NCBI GenBank assembly: GCA_028702135.1
Contig: JAQVPJ010000015.1
Span: 1-52,301 of the forward strand
Length of the DNA: 52,301 bases
Direction: 5' to 3'
Origin: Eubacteriales bacterium
Lineage (GTDB): Bacteria; Bacillota; Clostridia; Oscillospirales; CAG-382
The notes under the pieces are model-generated. The model did no database searches, was not told where the DNA came from, and saw nothing but the letters and a program-made list of their open reading frames with translations. A program made the position numbers and the translations under genes. This document shows, one piece after another, positions 14,884 through 24,475 of this stretch (within the stretch, counting starts at the first letter, position 1; the number at the start of each line of letters is the position of its first letter).

Positions 14884-14912
14884 TTGACAAATAAAACTAT
14901 ACATGTTAATAT
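14884..14912 (+). promoter_or_regulatory. Promoter of the 14.94-kb membrane protein gene
   Basis: TTGACA at 14884-14889, a 17-bp spacer and TAATAT at 14907-14912, 30 bp before the start codon. Confidence 0.65.
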
Positions 14913-14942
14913 AATTATAAAAAATGGTGAGGTACCGAAGTT

Positions 14943-16325
14943 ATGAAGACATTTAAAGTTCTAAGACGGTCTGCAGGCATTCTTTTTTTATTAATTATTA
15001 TTGCGATATTTCCTATTATTCAGATTACAAGTTCATACCTTAAAAGCGAACTCAATGATGATAACTTTTCTTATATTGGTACATATCCAAGTTTTATAAG
15101 CAGAAACGAAAAATATATATATCAATTTGGCCATTATCAAACAAAAAGTACTAACGACTCTAGTTCATATATCAATAAATCATATATCAATAAATATGAT
15201 TTAAACGGCAAATTGGTTGCTCACAAAATTATTGAAGATGAAAATCAAAAGTATATTTTAGATATGAATCTTATCGAAGGTGATGATTGTTTATTTGTAT
15301 ATTTTGATGAATTAGATGGCACTACCAGCAGATATGTTTATACATTAGATACAAATTTGAATATTAAAAATATTCGAAAAACAGAGGAATTCTTTACTTT
15401 TAAAAATTATGGTAATGAAATTCTAGCTATCAGCAATTCTGTATTAAATAAAGAGATTAATTTATACAGAATGGATTCTGATAACGAAACAGAATTACTT
15501 TTTACCCTACCATGGGGAAATTATGTAAAAAATACCAATAGAGATAATGTACATATTAATATGTTAATTCATAAAGTAACAGCTGATAAAATCTATGTCA
15601 CATTTTCGATTTTTGAAGAACAGATATTTACAGCTATAACAGAATGTTTTGATTATTCAGGAAATACCTTATGGAGTTATAAGAGAGTTGGTTGTGAATT
15701 CAATAGTCTAAACATTATAAACAATATAATCTATGTTGGTGGTACCGATATAAATTATGATAAAGCAAACGAAAGTTATATAGCTGTTCCTGTTGTTTGT
15801 TCTTTTGAGTCAGACGGAAGGCTCCGAGGCGAAAATAATTTTGATTCAAATGGCTTAAATGCAACAATTTCACGAATTATAGGCACAAAAGAAAGCTTAG
15901 TTATTATAGGCAGCAATTATTCTACGCCTTATTATAAATACGATAGTAATACAAAAAAGTATGATATTCGTCAAATCACTGAATTGAACGGATTAAAAGC
16001 AGAAGTATTTATTAACAATAAGAATTTTAATAATTATTATAACAACAGTATGGATTTATTGTATATCAACGATAAATTCATCATACCGGTGGATATAGAA
16101 ACAAAAACAATAATAACAACAGGAGATTATCCTGTTATAAAAACGTTTAATGGGTATAAGAATTATTTAAATACTTTGAATCTGATTGATTTAGTTAATT
16201 ATATATACATTCACAAAGTAAAAATTATAATATTTTTTATTTTACTAGCTTTAGTATTAAATTATGATATTATAAAACGAAAACCGAAATACATTGATGA
16301 TCATGAAATAAACCAACCTTCTTAA
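14943..16325 (+). CDS. Membrane protein with propeller-like ectodomain, unknown function
   Basis: A 460-residue protein with a membrane segment near each end: residues ~12-32 (ILFLLIIIAIFPIIQITSSY) and ~422-440 (IIIFFILLALVLNYDIIKRK). Between them are repeated strand-rich units (NEKYIYQFGHYQTK, EDGDDCLFVYFDEL-type and NIINNIIYVGGTDINYDK), as in PQQ/WD-like beta-propellers. Both ends would be cytoplasmic with the propeller outside. It is clearly more AT-rich than the core genes, which suggests recent acquisition. No specific family is recognised. Confidence 0.7.
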   Translation: MKTFKVLRRSAGILFLLIIIAIFPIIQITSSYLKSELNDDNFSYIGTYPSFISRNEKYIYQFGHYQTKSTNDSSSYINKSYINKYDLNGKLVAHKIIEDENQKYILDMNLIEGDDCLFVYFDELDGTTSRYVYTLDTNLNIKNIRKTEEFFTFKNYGNEILAISNSVLNKEINLYRMDSDNETELLFTLPWGNYVKNTNRDNVHINMLIHKVTADKIYVTFSIFEEQIFTAITECFDYSGNTLWSYKRVGCEFNSLNIINNIIYVGGTDINYDKANESYIAVPVVCSFESDGRLRGENNFDSNGLNATISRIIGTKESLVIIGSNYSTPYYKYDSNTKKYDIRQITELNGLKAEVFINNKNFNNYYNNSMDLLYINDKFIIPVDIETKTIITTGDYPVIKTFNGYKNYLNTLNLIDLVNYIYIHKVKIIIFFILLALVLNYDIIKRKPKYIDDHEINQPS

Positions 16326-16389
16326 AATTTCAAATCTTATATTAATAATTAGAACCTTTAAATAGCGAAAAAAGCTTCATAAGAAAGGA

Positions 16390-16418
16390 AACAGGGACGC
16401 GCGAATTGCGTCCCTGTT
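16390..16418. repeat. Inverted repeat between convergent genes
   Basis: AACAGGGACGC (16390-16400) pairs with GCGTCCCTGTT (16408-16418). It has no adjacent T-run but sits between the convergent genes at 14943 and 18870; it may be a weak bidirectional terminator or a dispersed palindromic repeat. Nothing else is seen in 16326-16545. Confidence 0.5.
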
Positions 16419-16545
16419 GATGTGCTGACAGTATAAGTATTGCCCCTGCTTTTCAGGATGAAATATCCCAGGGATTTGTATATATTCATATGAATAAGAC
16501 CTGATTAAAAGTGCAAAAACGTTTTTTCATGCTAAGAGCTTTTTG

Positions 16546-18870
16546 TTAATCTCTTAGCTGTGCTTCTTTCTTTTTCTTTGAATATTTTCTCACAATAATA
16601 TAAAGTGTGAAAATGATGAGTATCAGTGAGACTAATATTATTAATAATATCCAAAAATCAAACTTTTCGCTTTCTTTTTCCGGCGCCGCATCCTCTGTGG
16701 CAGTGGATTTAGAGGCAAAAACAGTATTTCCGTCATAACCCATATTGATTCTGCCGCCGTTGGGAGCCGGTTCGGAACTGTATTCATCATTGGGATTACC
16801 CGCATCTATGGCGGGGCTGGTAACCGAATCGGTAACCCAGCTTTCCCCGTCCCATCTGCCGGTCTGGGATTTCAAACGAAAATTATACCCTTCGGCATCT
16901 GCGAACAAGGGATCTTTGTAAATACAGTCTTTATAATTCCGGGAGGGAATCTCTACATATACATAGCTGGTTTTGTCCTCAGCCTCATGCTGATATACAC
17001 CCTCTGTATATTTTGCCGAATCGTTCCCGAGCAAAGAATAACTTATTTGAACCGGATGGGATAATGTTTCATATTTATTAAATTCATCTTCGGCAATATT
17101 TAATACGCCGTTTCCCGATATGATAGAATTGCTCACGACAACGCCGTTATCGGGCAATATCTCAAAATAAGGATTAATCTCAAGCTTTATTCCGCTAAAA
17201 GCGTTTTTCGTAATCGTACAATTCTCCACCGTCAGTGCTTCGGGATAAAGAAGCATGTATTGTCTGTTGAGGTGGAAGATAATACCGTTTCCCTTATATC
17301 CGTAAATCAAACAGTTTGATATTGAAACATTTTTACTCTGATGGATCACAAAACCGTTATCGCCATCGGATTCACTTCCGAATTCGCTGTTTTTAATACT
17401 GATGTGGCCGTTTGGAGTTTTATTTTCTTCAATATGTATGGCAGCGGCCTGCGTATTGCTTATTTTACAACTTTCTATTGAAACGAGAACCTCGTTTAAA
17501 TTATCCTCCCTATCGTAATCAAACCAGAGGCCTTTCCAGAAGTTATAAATATTGCAATGCTTGAGTATAACCTGTCCGTAACGGGAGCCCTCAATCCATG
17601 CGGCGCTGTTTGTGCTGCCGGGTTTGGGCGCAAATTCAATCGGTAAATCAGCCGTACCTTCTGCAGTAAGCTTGCCCTGAGATATCAATTTGCTTTCACC
17701 TTCAAAATACACCCGAATCCCCGGCTTTATAACCAAATGACTATAGCTCATACGATCATCTTTATTATATCCTATACTGACATTCTCATTTAAAATATAA
17801 GGCATCCCGACATTGCCCCATATCGCCGTGTCGGCAATATTGGACCAGGGAGACTGGCCGACATTTCCGAATATTTTCGCATATCTGTATTCGTCAGGGA
17901 AGTCGTTTCCGAATGTATTTGTAAAGTCACTGTCCTTGTTGATTTTTGAAGCGGCATGAACAGCAACAGGGTAGGTTGAAGCACTCCCATTAAATACATT
18001 TCCGGATAAAACAACCTCGTCAGGGTGATTGGAATCGTTATAGCCATAATAAAGCTGAACGCTATGAGATTCCGGATTGTTATTGTTGAAGGTGCAGTTT
18101 GTAACACTCGCCAATCGGCCGTCCATGATTTCGAGTGAGTGTACGCTTGAGTCGTTAAAGGTGCATTGATCAATATATGTGTCTATTTCCTGTCCGGTAT
18201 CGCTTCTAAGAATTTGAACACCTCTTCCAAAACCGGTAAAGGTTGATTTTTCAATGCGTACGGTTCCTTTTCCGTTTTTATGGTATCCGTTACCATATAC
18301 AATGCCTGTTGAACCGGGAACGGGATTTTGGAATATGCATTCGGAAACAGTTAAATCGATTGTCTGCCCACCTTCGTGAGTTGCCCGTTCGGATGCCATT
18401 ATCATATCAGCACCGTATTCGAAGATACAGTTTTTAAAAACAGCACTCGAAGGGTTGATATCATTTGCATAAATTCTTACTCCGCCATATCCTCTGTCAC
18501 GTCTGCTTGGAACAACAGTAAACCTCACTCCGTCGGCAATCAAATGACCGGATTCTATCTGTAAATATATAGAAGCCAATTTGCCGTTTTCATAAGGTGT
18601 GGTTACGCCGTTCTTGATGTAATCAGCGAAATAAAGCGTAGCTCCTTCTTCGATTGTAAGTGTAGCTCCGTTGAGTATTTTAGGCAAGTCTTTGCCGGTA
18701 GTACATATAAAATAATTATATTCCCCCGACCAAACCGTATCCAATGTAATATCATAGTCGATAAATACGGACGTTTTATTATTCAGCGTCGTTTCCGAAG
18801 CGCCGGCAGGTAAAAAGCTCATGGGAAAAAGCAACAACAGGAAAACAAACAAAGCTATTAGTTTTTTCAT
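16546..18870 (-). CDS. Secreted right-handed beta-helix protein, membrane-anchored
   Basis: A 774-residue surface protein. The N-terminus is a signal peptide (KKLIALFVFLLLLFPMSFLP, cleaved near AGASE). The body consists of parallel beta-helix repeats typical of pectate-lyase-like proteins (SAVFKNCIFEYG, GTVRIEKSTFTGFGRG, ISIKNSEFGSESDGDNGFVI, ALTVENCTITKNAFSGIKLE). The C-terminus has an acidic linker, a membrane segment (FWILLIILVSLILIIFTLYI) and a basic tail, so it is anchored with the helix outside. Such proteins bind or cleave polysaccharides; I see no certain catalytic residues. GGAAGGGAAGTG precedes ATG 18870. Confidence 0.88.
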   Translation of the reverse strand: MKKLIALFVFLLLLFPMSFLPAGASETTLNNKTSVFIDYDITLDTVWSGEYNYFICTTGKDLPKILNGATLTIEEGATLYFADYIKNGVTTPYENGKLASIYLQIESGHLIADGVRFTVVPSRRDRGYGGVRIYANDINPSSAVFKNCIFEYGADMIMASERATHEGGQTIDLTVSECIFQNPVPGSTGIVYGNGYHKNGKGTVRIEKSTFTGFGRGVQILRSDTGQEIDTYIDQCTFNDSSVHSLEIMDGRLASVTNCTFNNNNPESHSVQLYYGYNDSNHPDEVVLSGNVFNGSASTYPVAVHAASKINKDSDFTNTFGNDFPDEYRYAKIFGNVGQSPWSNIADTAIWGNVGMPYILNENVSIGYNKDDRMSYSHLVIKPGIRVYFEGESKLISQGKLTAEGTADLPIEFAPKPGSTNSAAWIEGSRYGQVILKHCNIYNFWKGLWFDYDREDNLNEVLVSIESCKISNTQAAAIHIEENKTPNGHISIKNSEFGSESDGDNGFVIHQSKNVSISNCLIYGYKGNGIIFHLNRQYMLLYPEALTVENCTITKNAFSGIKLEINPYFEILPDNGVVVSNSIISGNGVLNIAEDEFNKYETLSHPVQISYSLLGNDSAKYTEGVYQHEAEDKTSYVYVEIPSRNYKDCIYKDPLFADAEGYNFRLKSQTGRWDGESWVTDSVTSPAIDAGNPNDEYSSEPAPNGGRINMGYDGNTVFASKSTATEDAAPEKESEKFDFWILLIILVSLILIIFTLYIIVRKYSKKKKEAQLRD

Positions 18871-18893
18871 TTCACTTCCCTTCCTTTATACAA

Positions 18894-18922
18894 ATTATAG
18901 CATAATCATTTCTATTTGTAAA
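18894..18922 (-). promoter_or_regulatory. Promoter of the beta-helix protein gene
   Basis: On the minus strand: TTTACA -35 (18917-18922), a 17-bp spacer and TATAAT -10 (18894-18899). Confidence 0.7.
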
Positions 18923-18987
18923 CATATTATTGATAAATCGAGAAATCCTGTGGTTTTGCACAAATATGTGTTCCCGTAAAGGGCAAT

Positions 18988-19015
18988 AAAACCGGATGCT
19001 GTTTTCATCCGGTTT
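18988..19015. terminator. Hairpin in the divergent gap before the epimerase gene
   Basis: AAACCGGATG (18988-18997) pairs perfectly with CATCCGGTTT (19006-19015). It lies between two divergent genes, so it terminates neither; it may mark a lost gene or be a regulatory structure. The rest of the 384-bp gap holds only the two promoters. Confidence 0.5.
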
Positions 19016-19190
19016 ATAAAATCAAAGATCATGCCCGACCGAGCTCATCAAAGGAATAGATAATATTATGCGAACATGATCAGCGCAATACAATTATTTA
19101 ACATATGGTTGGCCGGTTGAGTTTATGCCGTACCGCTATATTTGTATAATCTTACGAAAAACAGAAAAACGGACTATACCATAAAGCATA

Positions 19191-19219
19191 TTGACAAGCG
19201 CCGACAAAAAAAGTAGAAT
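19191..19219 (+). promoter_or_regulatory. Promoter of the AGE-family epimerase gene
   Basis: TTGACA at 19191-19196, a 17-bp spacer and TAGAAT at 19214-19219, followed by an AT-rich initial region. Confidence 0.7.
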
Positions 19220-19254
19220 CAATTATATTATATTTATAAAAAGGAAGTGGCAAG

Positions 19255-20475
19255 TTGGATAAGCAGACCTTTGCCTCATACAGGCAGTTTTATCATGATC
19301 AGCTCATGGACGATTGTGTTCCGTTCTGGATGAACAGCGATCTTCTTGACAGGAAAAACGGCGGGTATATCACCAGCGTAGACCGCAGGGGAAGGAGTTA
19401 TAACGACGATAAATCGGTATGGTTTCAGGGAAGATGCCTTTGGACCTTTTCAGCGCTCTGTAATAAGTACGGGAAAAAGCAGGAATGGCTTGACGCAGCG
19501 GAGTTGGGCAAAAAGTTCCTTGAGGAAAAGTGCACAGATTCTGACGGAAGGATGTTCTTTACGGTCACAAGGGATGGCAAGCCGCTCAGAAAACGCCGTT
19601 ATATGTTCTCAGAGAGCTTTTATGTACTCTCTATGGCAGAGTATGCGCTCGCAACGGGCGACAGCGATGCGCTGAGAAAAGCGGAGGATTGTTATGAGCT
19701 TATGCTGCGGATGTTCCGTAACCCCGAAACCGATCCGTATAAGATAACGCCCAAAACTTATGCGTCCACCCGTTCCGAACGTGCTTCTGCGGTACCGATG
19801 GTAATGGTAAGCTCGGCACAGCTCCTGCGCCGTTGTGACCCCGCAAAAGCGGGTTATTATACCAAAATCGCTTCCGAGATGGTTGACACGATTATAAACT
19901 ACCACTACAAGCCCGAGCTTAAATGTGTGCTTGAATGCGTCGGGGAAAACGGCGAATTTATAGACAATCCGGCCGGCAGGACCATAAATCCCGGTCACTC
20001 GATCGAGAATAGCTGGTTTTTGATGAATCAGGCTATCTATACAAAAGATAACAAGCTTTTAGAAAAAGCGCTTAATATCCTCGACTGGTCGCTTGAGCTT
20101 GGATGGGATAAGGAGTACGGGGGATTTATTTACTTCACCGATATTTCCGGCAGACCCTGCGAGCAGCTTGAACATGATATGAAGCTCTGGTGGGTTCACA
20201 ACGAAGTCCTTATTGCAACCCTGCTTGCATATGGGCTTACAAAGAATAAAAAGTATTGGGATTGGTTCGAAAAAACGCACCTCTACTCGTTCGGTCATTT
20301 CGCCGATAAGGAATGCGGCGAGTGGTATGGTTATCTGCATAAGGACGGCACCGTCTCCCATACACAGAAGGGCTCTATGTGGAAAGGCCCGTTCCATTAT
20401 CCGCGCTGTCTTATGAACTGTGAGACGATTCTTGAAAAACTCGAAAAAGAGCAGGAAATGGTTACGATTCTCTGA
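19255..20475 (+). CDS. AGE-family N-acylglucosamine 2-epimerase / sugar isomerase
   Basis: A 406-residue cytosolic enzyme of the (alpha/alpha)6-barrel AGE family, which interconverts the C2 configuration of sugars such as N-acetylglucosamine/N-acetylmannosamine, glucose/mannose or cellobiose. Diagnostic segments are KSVWFQGRCLWTFSALCNKY, the catalytic-region His in NPGHSIENSWFLMNQ, and WWVHNEVLIATLLAYGL. The length fits the RnBP/AGE group. The start is TTG 19255 behind AAGGAAGTGG. It is monocistronic with its own promoter and terminator. The exact substrate cannot be read from the sequence. Confidence 0.9.
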   Translation: MDKQTFASYRQFYHDQLMDDCVPFWMNSDLLDRKNGGYITSVDRRGRSYNDDKSVWFQGRCLWTFSALCNKYGKKQEWLDAAELGKKFLEEKCTDSDGRMFFTVTRDGKPLRKRRYMFSESFYVLSMAEYALATGDSDALRKAEDCYELMLRMFRNPETDPYKITPKTYASTRSERASAVPMVMVSSAQLLRRCDPAKAGYYTKIASEMVDTIINYHYKPELKCVLECVGENGEFIDNPAGRTINPGHSIENSWFLMNQAIYTKDNKLLEKALNILDWSLELGWDKEYGGFIYFTDISGRPCEQLEHDMKLWWVHNEVLIATLLAYGLTKNKKYWDWFEKTHLYSFGHFADKECGEWYGYLHKDGTVSHTQKGSMWKGPFHYPRCLMNCETILEKLEKEQEMVTIL

Positions 20476-20491
20476 CAATGTTTATATCAAA

Positions 20492-20525
20492 GAGCGTGCC
20501 ACCGCACGCTCAATAATTTTCTTTT
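20492..20525 (+). terminator. Terminator after the epimerase gene
   Basis: GAGCGTGC (20492-20499) pairs with GCACGCTC (20504-20511), followed by AATAATTTTCTTTTT. Confidence 0.8.
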
Positions 20526-20542
20526 TAAAAAAGAGTTTATCT

Positions 20543-20800
20543 ATGCAACCAAACCAAACTCACACGGGTATTATAAGTGAGCAAAGCTTTTTATCCGTAC
20601 TGATGAGGGCGGTACCGATAGCAGGGGCTACTTGCGCAGCCTTTGTAAATGAATTTATACAGGGAGGATTATTGCCTGAAGGAGCATTCTTTCGGGTACG
20701 GGAGTTTATCCTATTGAAAGACGGCACCATATGGATTGGACTCTCCGGTCTCCTGGAAAGGAAAGGTCTTAAAGATGGGCAGTCAATCGTTACATACTAA
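20543..20800 (+). CDS. Possible small protein ahead of the sigma factor gene
   Basis: An 85-residue frame (MQPNQTHTGIISEQSFLSVL...) overlapping the sigma factor start by 26 bp. It has only a weak ribosome binding site, and I recognise no family. It could be a real leader gene, a remnant, or chance; the segment also has to contain the sigma factor promoter. Confidence 0.3.
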   Translation: MQPNQTHTGIISEQSFLSVLMRAVPIAGATCAAFVNEFIQGGLLPEGAFFRVREFILLKDGTIWIGLSGLLERKGLKDGQSIVTY

Positions 20801-21263
20801 TGATTTGATTGAGTATGTTCTTGGGAAATATTCCGACATGGTATACAGAATAGCCTTTGCACGAACAAAAAACACACACGATGCGGAGGATATTATGCAG
20901 GATGTTTTTCTGAGATACATAAAAAGCAACCCGTTTTTCGAGAACGCCGAGCATGAAAAAGCATGGTTTATACGCGTTACCATCAATCGTACCAACAGCC
21001 TTTTTTCTTCATCGTGGTTCCGAAAGACAACCTCGCTAAAGGATAATTTATCCGTTAATATGGATGAAAAAAGCGAGGTTTATTATGCAGTTATGGCGCT
21101 TCCCAAGGATATGCGTACCGTAATTCATCTATATTATTATGAGGATTACGCCGTCCGGGAGATCGCCGATTTGCTGCATAAAAGCGAATCCTATGTAAAA
21201 TCGATACTTATGCGCGCAAGAAGCAAACTGAAAACGCTTTTGGAGGAGGAAAATTATGTTTAG
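20775..21263 (+). CDS. ECF-type RNA polymerase sigma factor
   Basis: A 162-residue sigma-70-family factor of the extracytoplasmic-function type. Region 2 is VLGKYSDMVYRIAFARTKNT with HDAEDIMQDVFLRYIKSN, and region 4 is LPKDMRTVIHLYYYEDYAVR followed by EIADLLHKSESYVKSILMRA. ATG 20775 follows GAAAGG by 8 bp; an in-frame start at 20736 is less likely. It overlaps the next gene by 8 bp, the usual coupling of ECF sigma factors with their membrane anti-sigma partners. Confidence 0.92.
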   Translation: MGSQSLHTNDLIEYVLGKYSDMVYRIAFARTKNTHDAEDIMQDVFLRYIKSNPFFENAEHEKAWFIRVTINRTNSLFSSSWFRKTTSLKDNLSVNMDEKSEVYYAVMALPKDMRTVIHLYYYEDYAVREIADLLHKSESYVKSILMRARSKLKTLLEEENYV

Positions 21264-23394
21264 AGAAAAGTATTCCAAGGATATGGAAAATATTAAACCG
21301 AGTGAGGATGCGCTGAGCAGAACACGCATAAAAATGTCAGGAGCAAAGGCGGGAAATGTTAGGGTGTTCGGCAAAAAGCAGCTTATCGCTCTTGCTGCAT
21401 GCTTCTGCCTTATTGCCGGTTCCTTTGCGGTTGTGTTTATGGCGAATGAGCCTTTTAACAACAAAGAGTATGAGGATTATGAAAACCCATATATCGTTAT
21501 TCCGGATACCAATGTGCCGGGCAGTAGTGCGATACCTTTAAAATCAGGCGCCAACTATAAAAGTATATTCAAAAAGATTGAAAATGCCTCAATGCAGAAC
21601 AAAAACGAATATATGGCAGTTGACTTTTTAACAGATGGAGCAACGGCTGAAGAGGATATTCAATATGCTGAAGCACCACAGAATAAATCTACGACAACCG
21701 GTGCTGACGACAAATATTCGGATACGAATAATCAGGTATCAGGCGTGCAGGAAGCAGACATAATAAAAACCGATGGAAAGTATATTTACGCCTGCGGCAA
21801 AACAAGTCAGTATAGCCATTACGGATATTACTATTCTGAAGCAGAAATCACAGACGAAGAGGAACAAAAAGGCAGGGTATACATTCTTTCGGCGGACGAT
21901 GGGAACATGGAGTTTGTCTCAACGGTAAAGATCCGTGATGACGAAAAGGACACGCAATATGTACTTAATGAAATTCTGTTATTTGAAGATATTATGATTC
22001 TTATAAAGTCGGGACAACACGCCGAGCCGATGACTACTGAGGAGAGCAGGGAGGTTAAGTATTACAGCTATAACAGATACACTTATACAACCTCGGTTGA
22101 GATATACGATATTTCAGACAGAGCTAATCCCGTTTTTCAAAACGAGCTTTATCAGAGCGGTTATTACAATTCCTCAAGGATGATAGGCGAGGATCTTTAT
22201 ATCATCACTACGCACACTGTTTACAATCCGGATGAGAATAAACCGGAAACCTATATCCCGTATTGCTCATCCTATTCTTCGGATTATCTTGTGCCGGCGG
22301 ACTGCATCTATGTCGCAGACGAGGTAACCAATGCTGTTTATACGGTTGTTACAGGAATTGACGTTACAAATCCGTATAACCATATTTCCAACGCCTCTGT
22401 GCTGGGGTTTGCGGGAACGGTTTATTCAAGCACCAGCAATATCTATGTTACGGCTTTCCGTTCGAACAATATTTACGGTAGTATCATCAATGAAAAAGAT
22501 ATTGTCGGTCAGAAAACTGTTAACGGAGAAACTGATATATACCGTTTTAGCATCGACGATGGGGTTGTGGTATATTCTGCAAGCAACAGCGTTGAAGGCA
22601 GCCTTTTAAACCAGTTCTCAATGGATGAATACGAGGGTGATTTCCGTATAGCGACAACGGTTTACGAATATAAACCAGAAATACAGAGCTATAATAATAA
22701 CAACAATTATGTTTATTACCGGCAGACATCCTATTACAACAACCTGTATATACTCGATGAAGAACTGAGTATCGCGGGAAAAATAGAAGGAATTGCACCG
22801 AACGAGAGAATTTACTCGGTACGATTCGACGGGGATATAGGTTATATGGTAACCTTCCGTCAGACGGATCCTCTATTCGCTGTCGACCTTTCAGATAAAA
22901 CCAATCCGAAAATCTTGTCGGCTCTAAAAATCCCCGGATTTTCGAGCTATATGCACCCTTACGGAGAAGGGTTGCTGTTCGGGTTCGGTAAGGACGCAAA
23001 CGAAAATGGCCAAGTAAGAGGTCTTAAGCTCTCGATGTTTGATATAAGCGACAAGACCGACGTTAAGGAGAAGTCTGTATTAAATCTCGGTCAAGAGTAT
23101 TATCACAGTGAAGCAATCGACAACCACAAGGCAATACTCGTCGATTCGGAAAAGAACCTCATAGGCTTCCCGGTATTCAAATCCGGCAGTTGCGGGTATG
23201 AATTCTACACTTACAAGAATAATAGTTTTGTCAAGGTAGGGGGTATTGATTTATCTAATTATTACATCAGTGAATTAAGAGGGCTTTATATCGGTAATTA
23301 TATTTATATCTTCGCGGAAAATATGTTTATAAAGTCTTATAATATCGACAACTTTGAGCTGATAGAAACCCTGTCCTTCACTTATAAGAAATAA
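21256..23394 (+). CDS. Membrane-bound beta-propeller protein, probable anti-sigma partner
   Basis: A 712-residue protein. A ~35-residue cytoplasmic N-terminus (MFREKYSKDMENIKPSEDAL...) is followed by one membrane segment (QLIALAACFCLIAGSFAVVF) and a large outer domain matching the secreted beta-propeller family (Beta_propel): NQVSGVQEADIIKTDGKYIY, VEIYDISDRANPVFQNELY, and VDLSDKTNPKILSALKIPGF. The overlap with the sigma factor gene and the short cytoplasmic part suggest it controls that sigma factor in response to an outside signal. It lacks the zinc anti-sigma HxxxCxxC motif, so the mechanism would differ from the classic one. Confidence 0.85.
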   Translation: MFREKYSKDMENIKPSEDALSRTRIKMSGAKAGNVRVFGKKQLIALAACFCLIAGSFAVVFMANEPFNNKEYEDYENPYIVIPDTNVPGSSAIPLKSGANYKSIFKKIENASMQNKNEYMAVDFLTDGATAEEDIQYAEAPQNKSTTTGADDKYSDTNNQVSGVQEADIIKTDGKYIYACGKTSQYSHYGYYYSEAEITDEEEQKGRVYILSADDGNMEFVSTVKIRDDEKDTQYVLNEILLFEDIMILIKSGQHAEPMTTEESREVKYYSYNRYTYTTSVEIYDISDRANPVFQNELYQSGYYNSSRMIGEDLYIITTHTVYNPDENKPETYIPYCSSYSSDYLVPADCIYVADEVTNAVYTVVTGIDVTNPYNHISNASVLGFAGTVYSSTSNIYVTAFRSNNIYGSIINEKDIVGQKTVNGETDIYRFSIDDGVVVYSASNSVEGSLLNQFSMDEYEGDFRIATTVYEYKPEIQSYNNNNNYVYYRQTSYYNNLYILDEELSIAGKIEGIAPNERIYSVRFDGDIGYMVTFRQTDPLFAVDLSDKTNPKILSALKIPGFSSYMHPYGEGLLFGFGKDANENGQVRGLKLSMFDISDKTDVKEKSVLNLGQEYYHSEAIDNHKAILVDSEKNLIGFPVFKSGSCGYEFYTYKNNSFVKVGGIDLSNYYISELRGLYIGNYIYIFAENMFIKSYNIDNFELIETLSFTYKK

Positions 23395-23443
23395 GCCTCC
23401 CTGATAGAATTTGCCGTCCCCCTCAATGGCCGGCAAATGATTT

Positions 23444-23466
23444 GAACGCTCCTTTACGGGGCGTTC
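23444..23466 (+). terminator. Terminator after the propeller gene
   Basis: GAACGCTCC pairs with GGGGCGTTC across TTTAC, followed by TTTCT. Confidence 0.75.
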
Positions 23467-23541
23467 TTTCTATCCGCAGGAATGTGTAAGCATAAACCAT
23501 CCATGAAAACCATTTTCAAACGATTTTTCCGAAAAAATGTG

Positions 23542-23570
23542 TTGCAAAGACAATTATGTTGTGATATAAT
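23542..23570 (+). promoter_or_regulatory. rpsB-tsf promoter
   Basis: TTGCAA at 23542-23547, a 17-bp spacer and TATAAT at 23565-23570. Confidence 0.8.
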
Positions 23571-23576
23571 ATATAA

Positions 23577-23716
23577 GCTTTTTTCAAAAGGCAAAAACAC
23601 ACACCGTATATGCACAGATTCGGGTGCGAAGAAATCCTTAAACGGGGTTATTCGTTTGATCTGTGTAAATTTACAATGCGGTGGCGGGTATAACCCGAAG
23701 AAACAGGAGTTTAGTC
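23577..23716 (+). promoter_or_regulatory. rpsB leader RNA, possible S2 autoregulation
   Basis: A ~140-nt untranslated leader precedes rpsB. It contains short hairpins, including GGGT-ATA-ACCC near 23687-23696 just before the ribosome binding site. Leaders of rpsB are bound by S2 protein in several bacteria. I cannot match this one to a known consensus by eye. Confidence 0.4.
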
Positions 23717-24475
23717 ATGTCAGTAATTTCAATGAAGCAGTTACTCGAAGCAGGTGTTCATTTCGGACATCAGACCAGAAGATGGAACCCGAAAATGGCG
23801 GAATACATCTTTACGGAGAGAAATGGAATCTACATCATTGACCTTCAAAAGACGGTCAAAAAGATTGAAGAAGCCTATATGTTCATCCGCGATGCTGTTC
23901 TTGACGGCGGAAGCATTCTTTTTGTAGGAACAAAGAAGCAGGCGCAGGACGCTATAAAGGAAGAAGCGTTAAGAGCTGAAATGTTTTATGTAAACGTACG
24001 CTGGCTTGGTGGTATGCTTACAAACTTCAAAACGATAAAGAAATCGATTCAAAAGCTGAACAATATCAGCAAAATGGCAGAGGACGGCACCTTTGACCTG
24101 CTCCCTAAAAAGGAAGTTGCGGCTTTACAGAAGGAAATGTCCGACCTTGAACGAAACCTTGGCGGTATAAAGGATATGAAGGAGCTTCCCGCGGCTATGT
24201 TCGTGGTTGACCCGAAAAAGGAAAAGAACGCCGTTGACGAGGCAAAGAAGCTCGGTATCCCCGTCGTCGCAATAGTCGATACGAACTGCGATCCCGATGA
24301 GGTCGATTATGTTATACCCGGAAACGATGATGCTATCCGTGCGATAAAGCTTATCTCATCCGTTATTGCCGACGCCGTAATGGAAGGCAAGCAGGGCGAA
24401 CAGTTCACGGATTCCAGCGAAATAGCGGAAAATAACACAGACGAGATCGAGGATGACGCAGAGGAGGATATATAA
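23717..24475 (+). CDS. rpsB: Small-subunit ribosomal protein uS2
   Basis: A 252-residue ribosomal protein S2 of the 30S subunit. The start [20 protein letters not shown] and the following [12 protein letters not shown] are the family signature, with [20 protein letters not shown] and [20 protein letters not shown] further on. ATG 23717 follows AGGAG; a longer frame from 23681 would read through the leader. The acidic tail ([14 protein letters not shown]) is ordinary. Its stop overlaps the tsf start (TAATG), so the two are translationally coupled. Confidence 0.98.
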   Translation: MSVISMKQLLEAGVHFGHQTRRWNPKMAEYIFTERNGIYIIDLQKTVKKIEEAYMFIRDAVLDGGSILFVGTKKQAQDAIKEEALRAEMFYVNVRWLGGMLTNFKTIKKSIQKLNNISKMAEDGTFDLLPKKEVAALQKEMSDLERNLGGIKDMKELPAAMFVVDPKKEKNAVDEAKKLGIPVVAIVDTNCDPDEVDYVIPGNDDAIRAIKLISSVIADAVMEGKQGEQFTDSSEIAENNTDEIEDDAEEDI

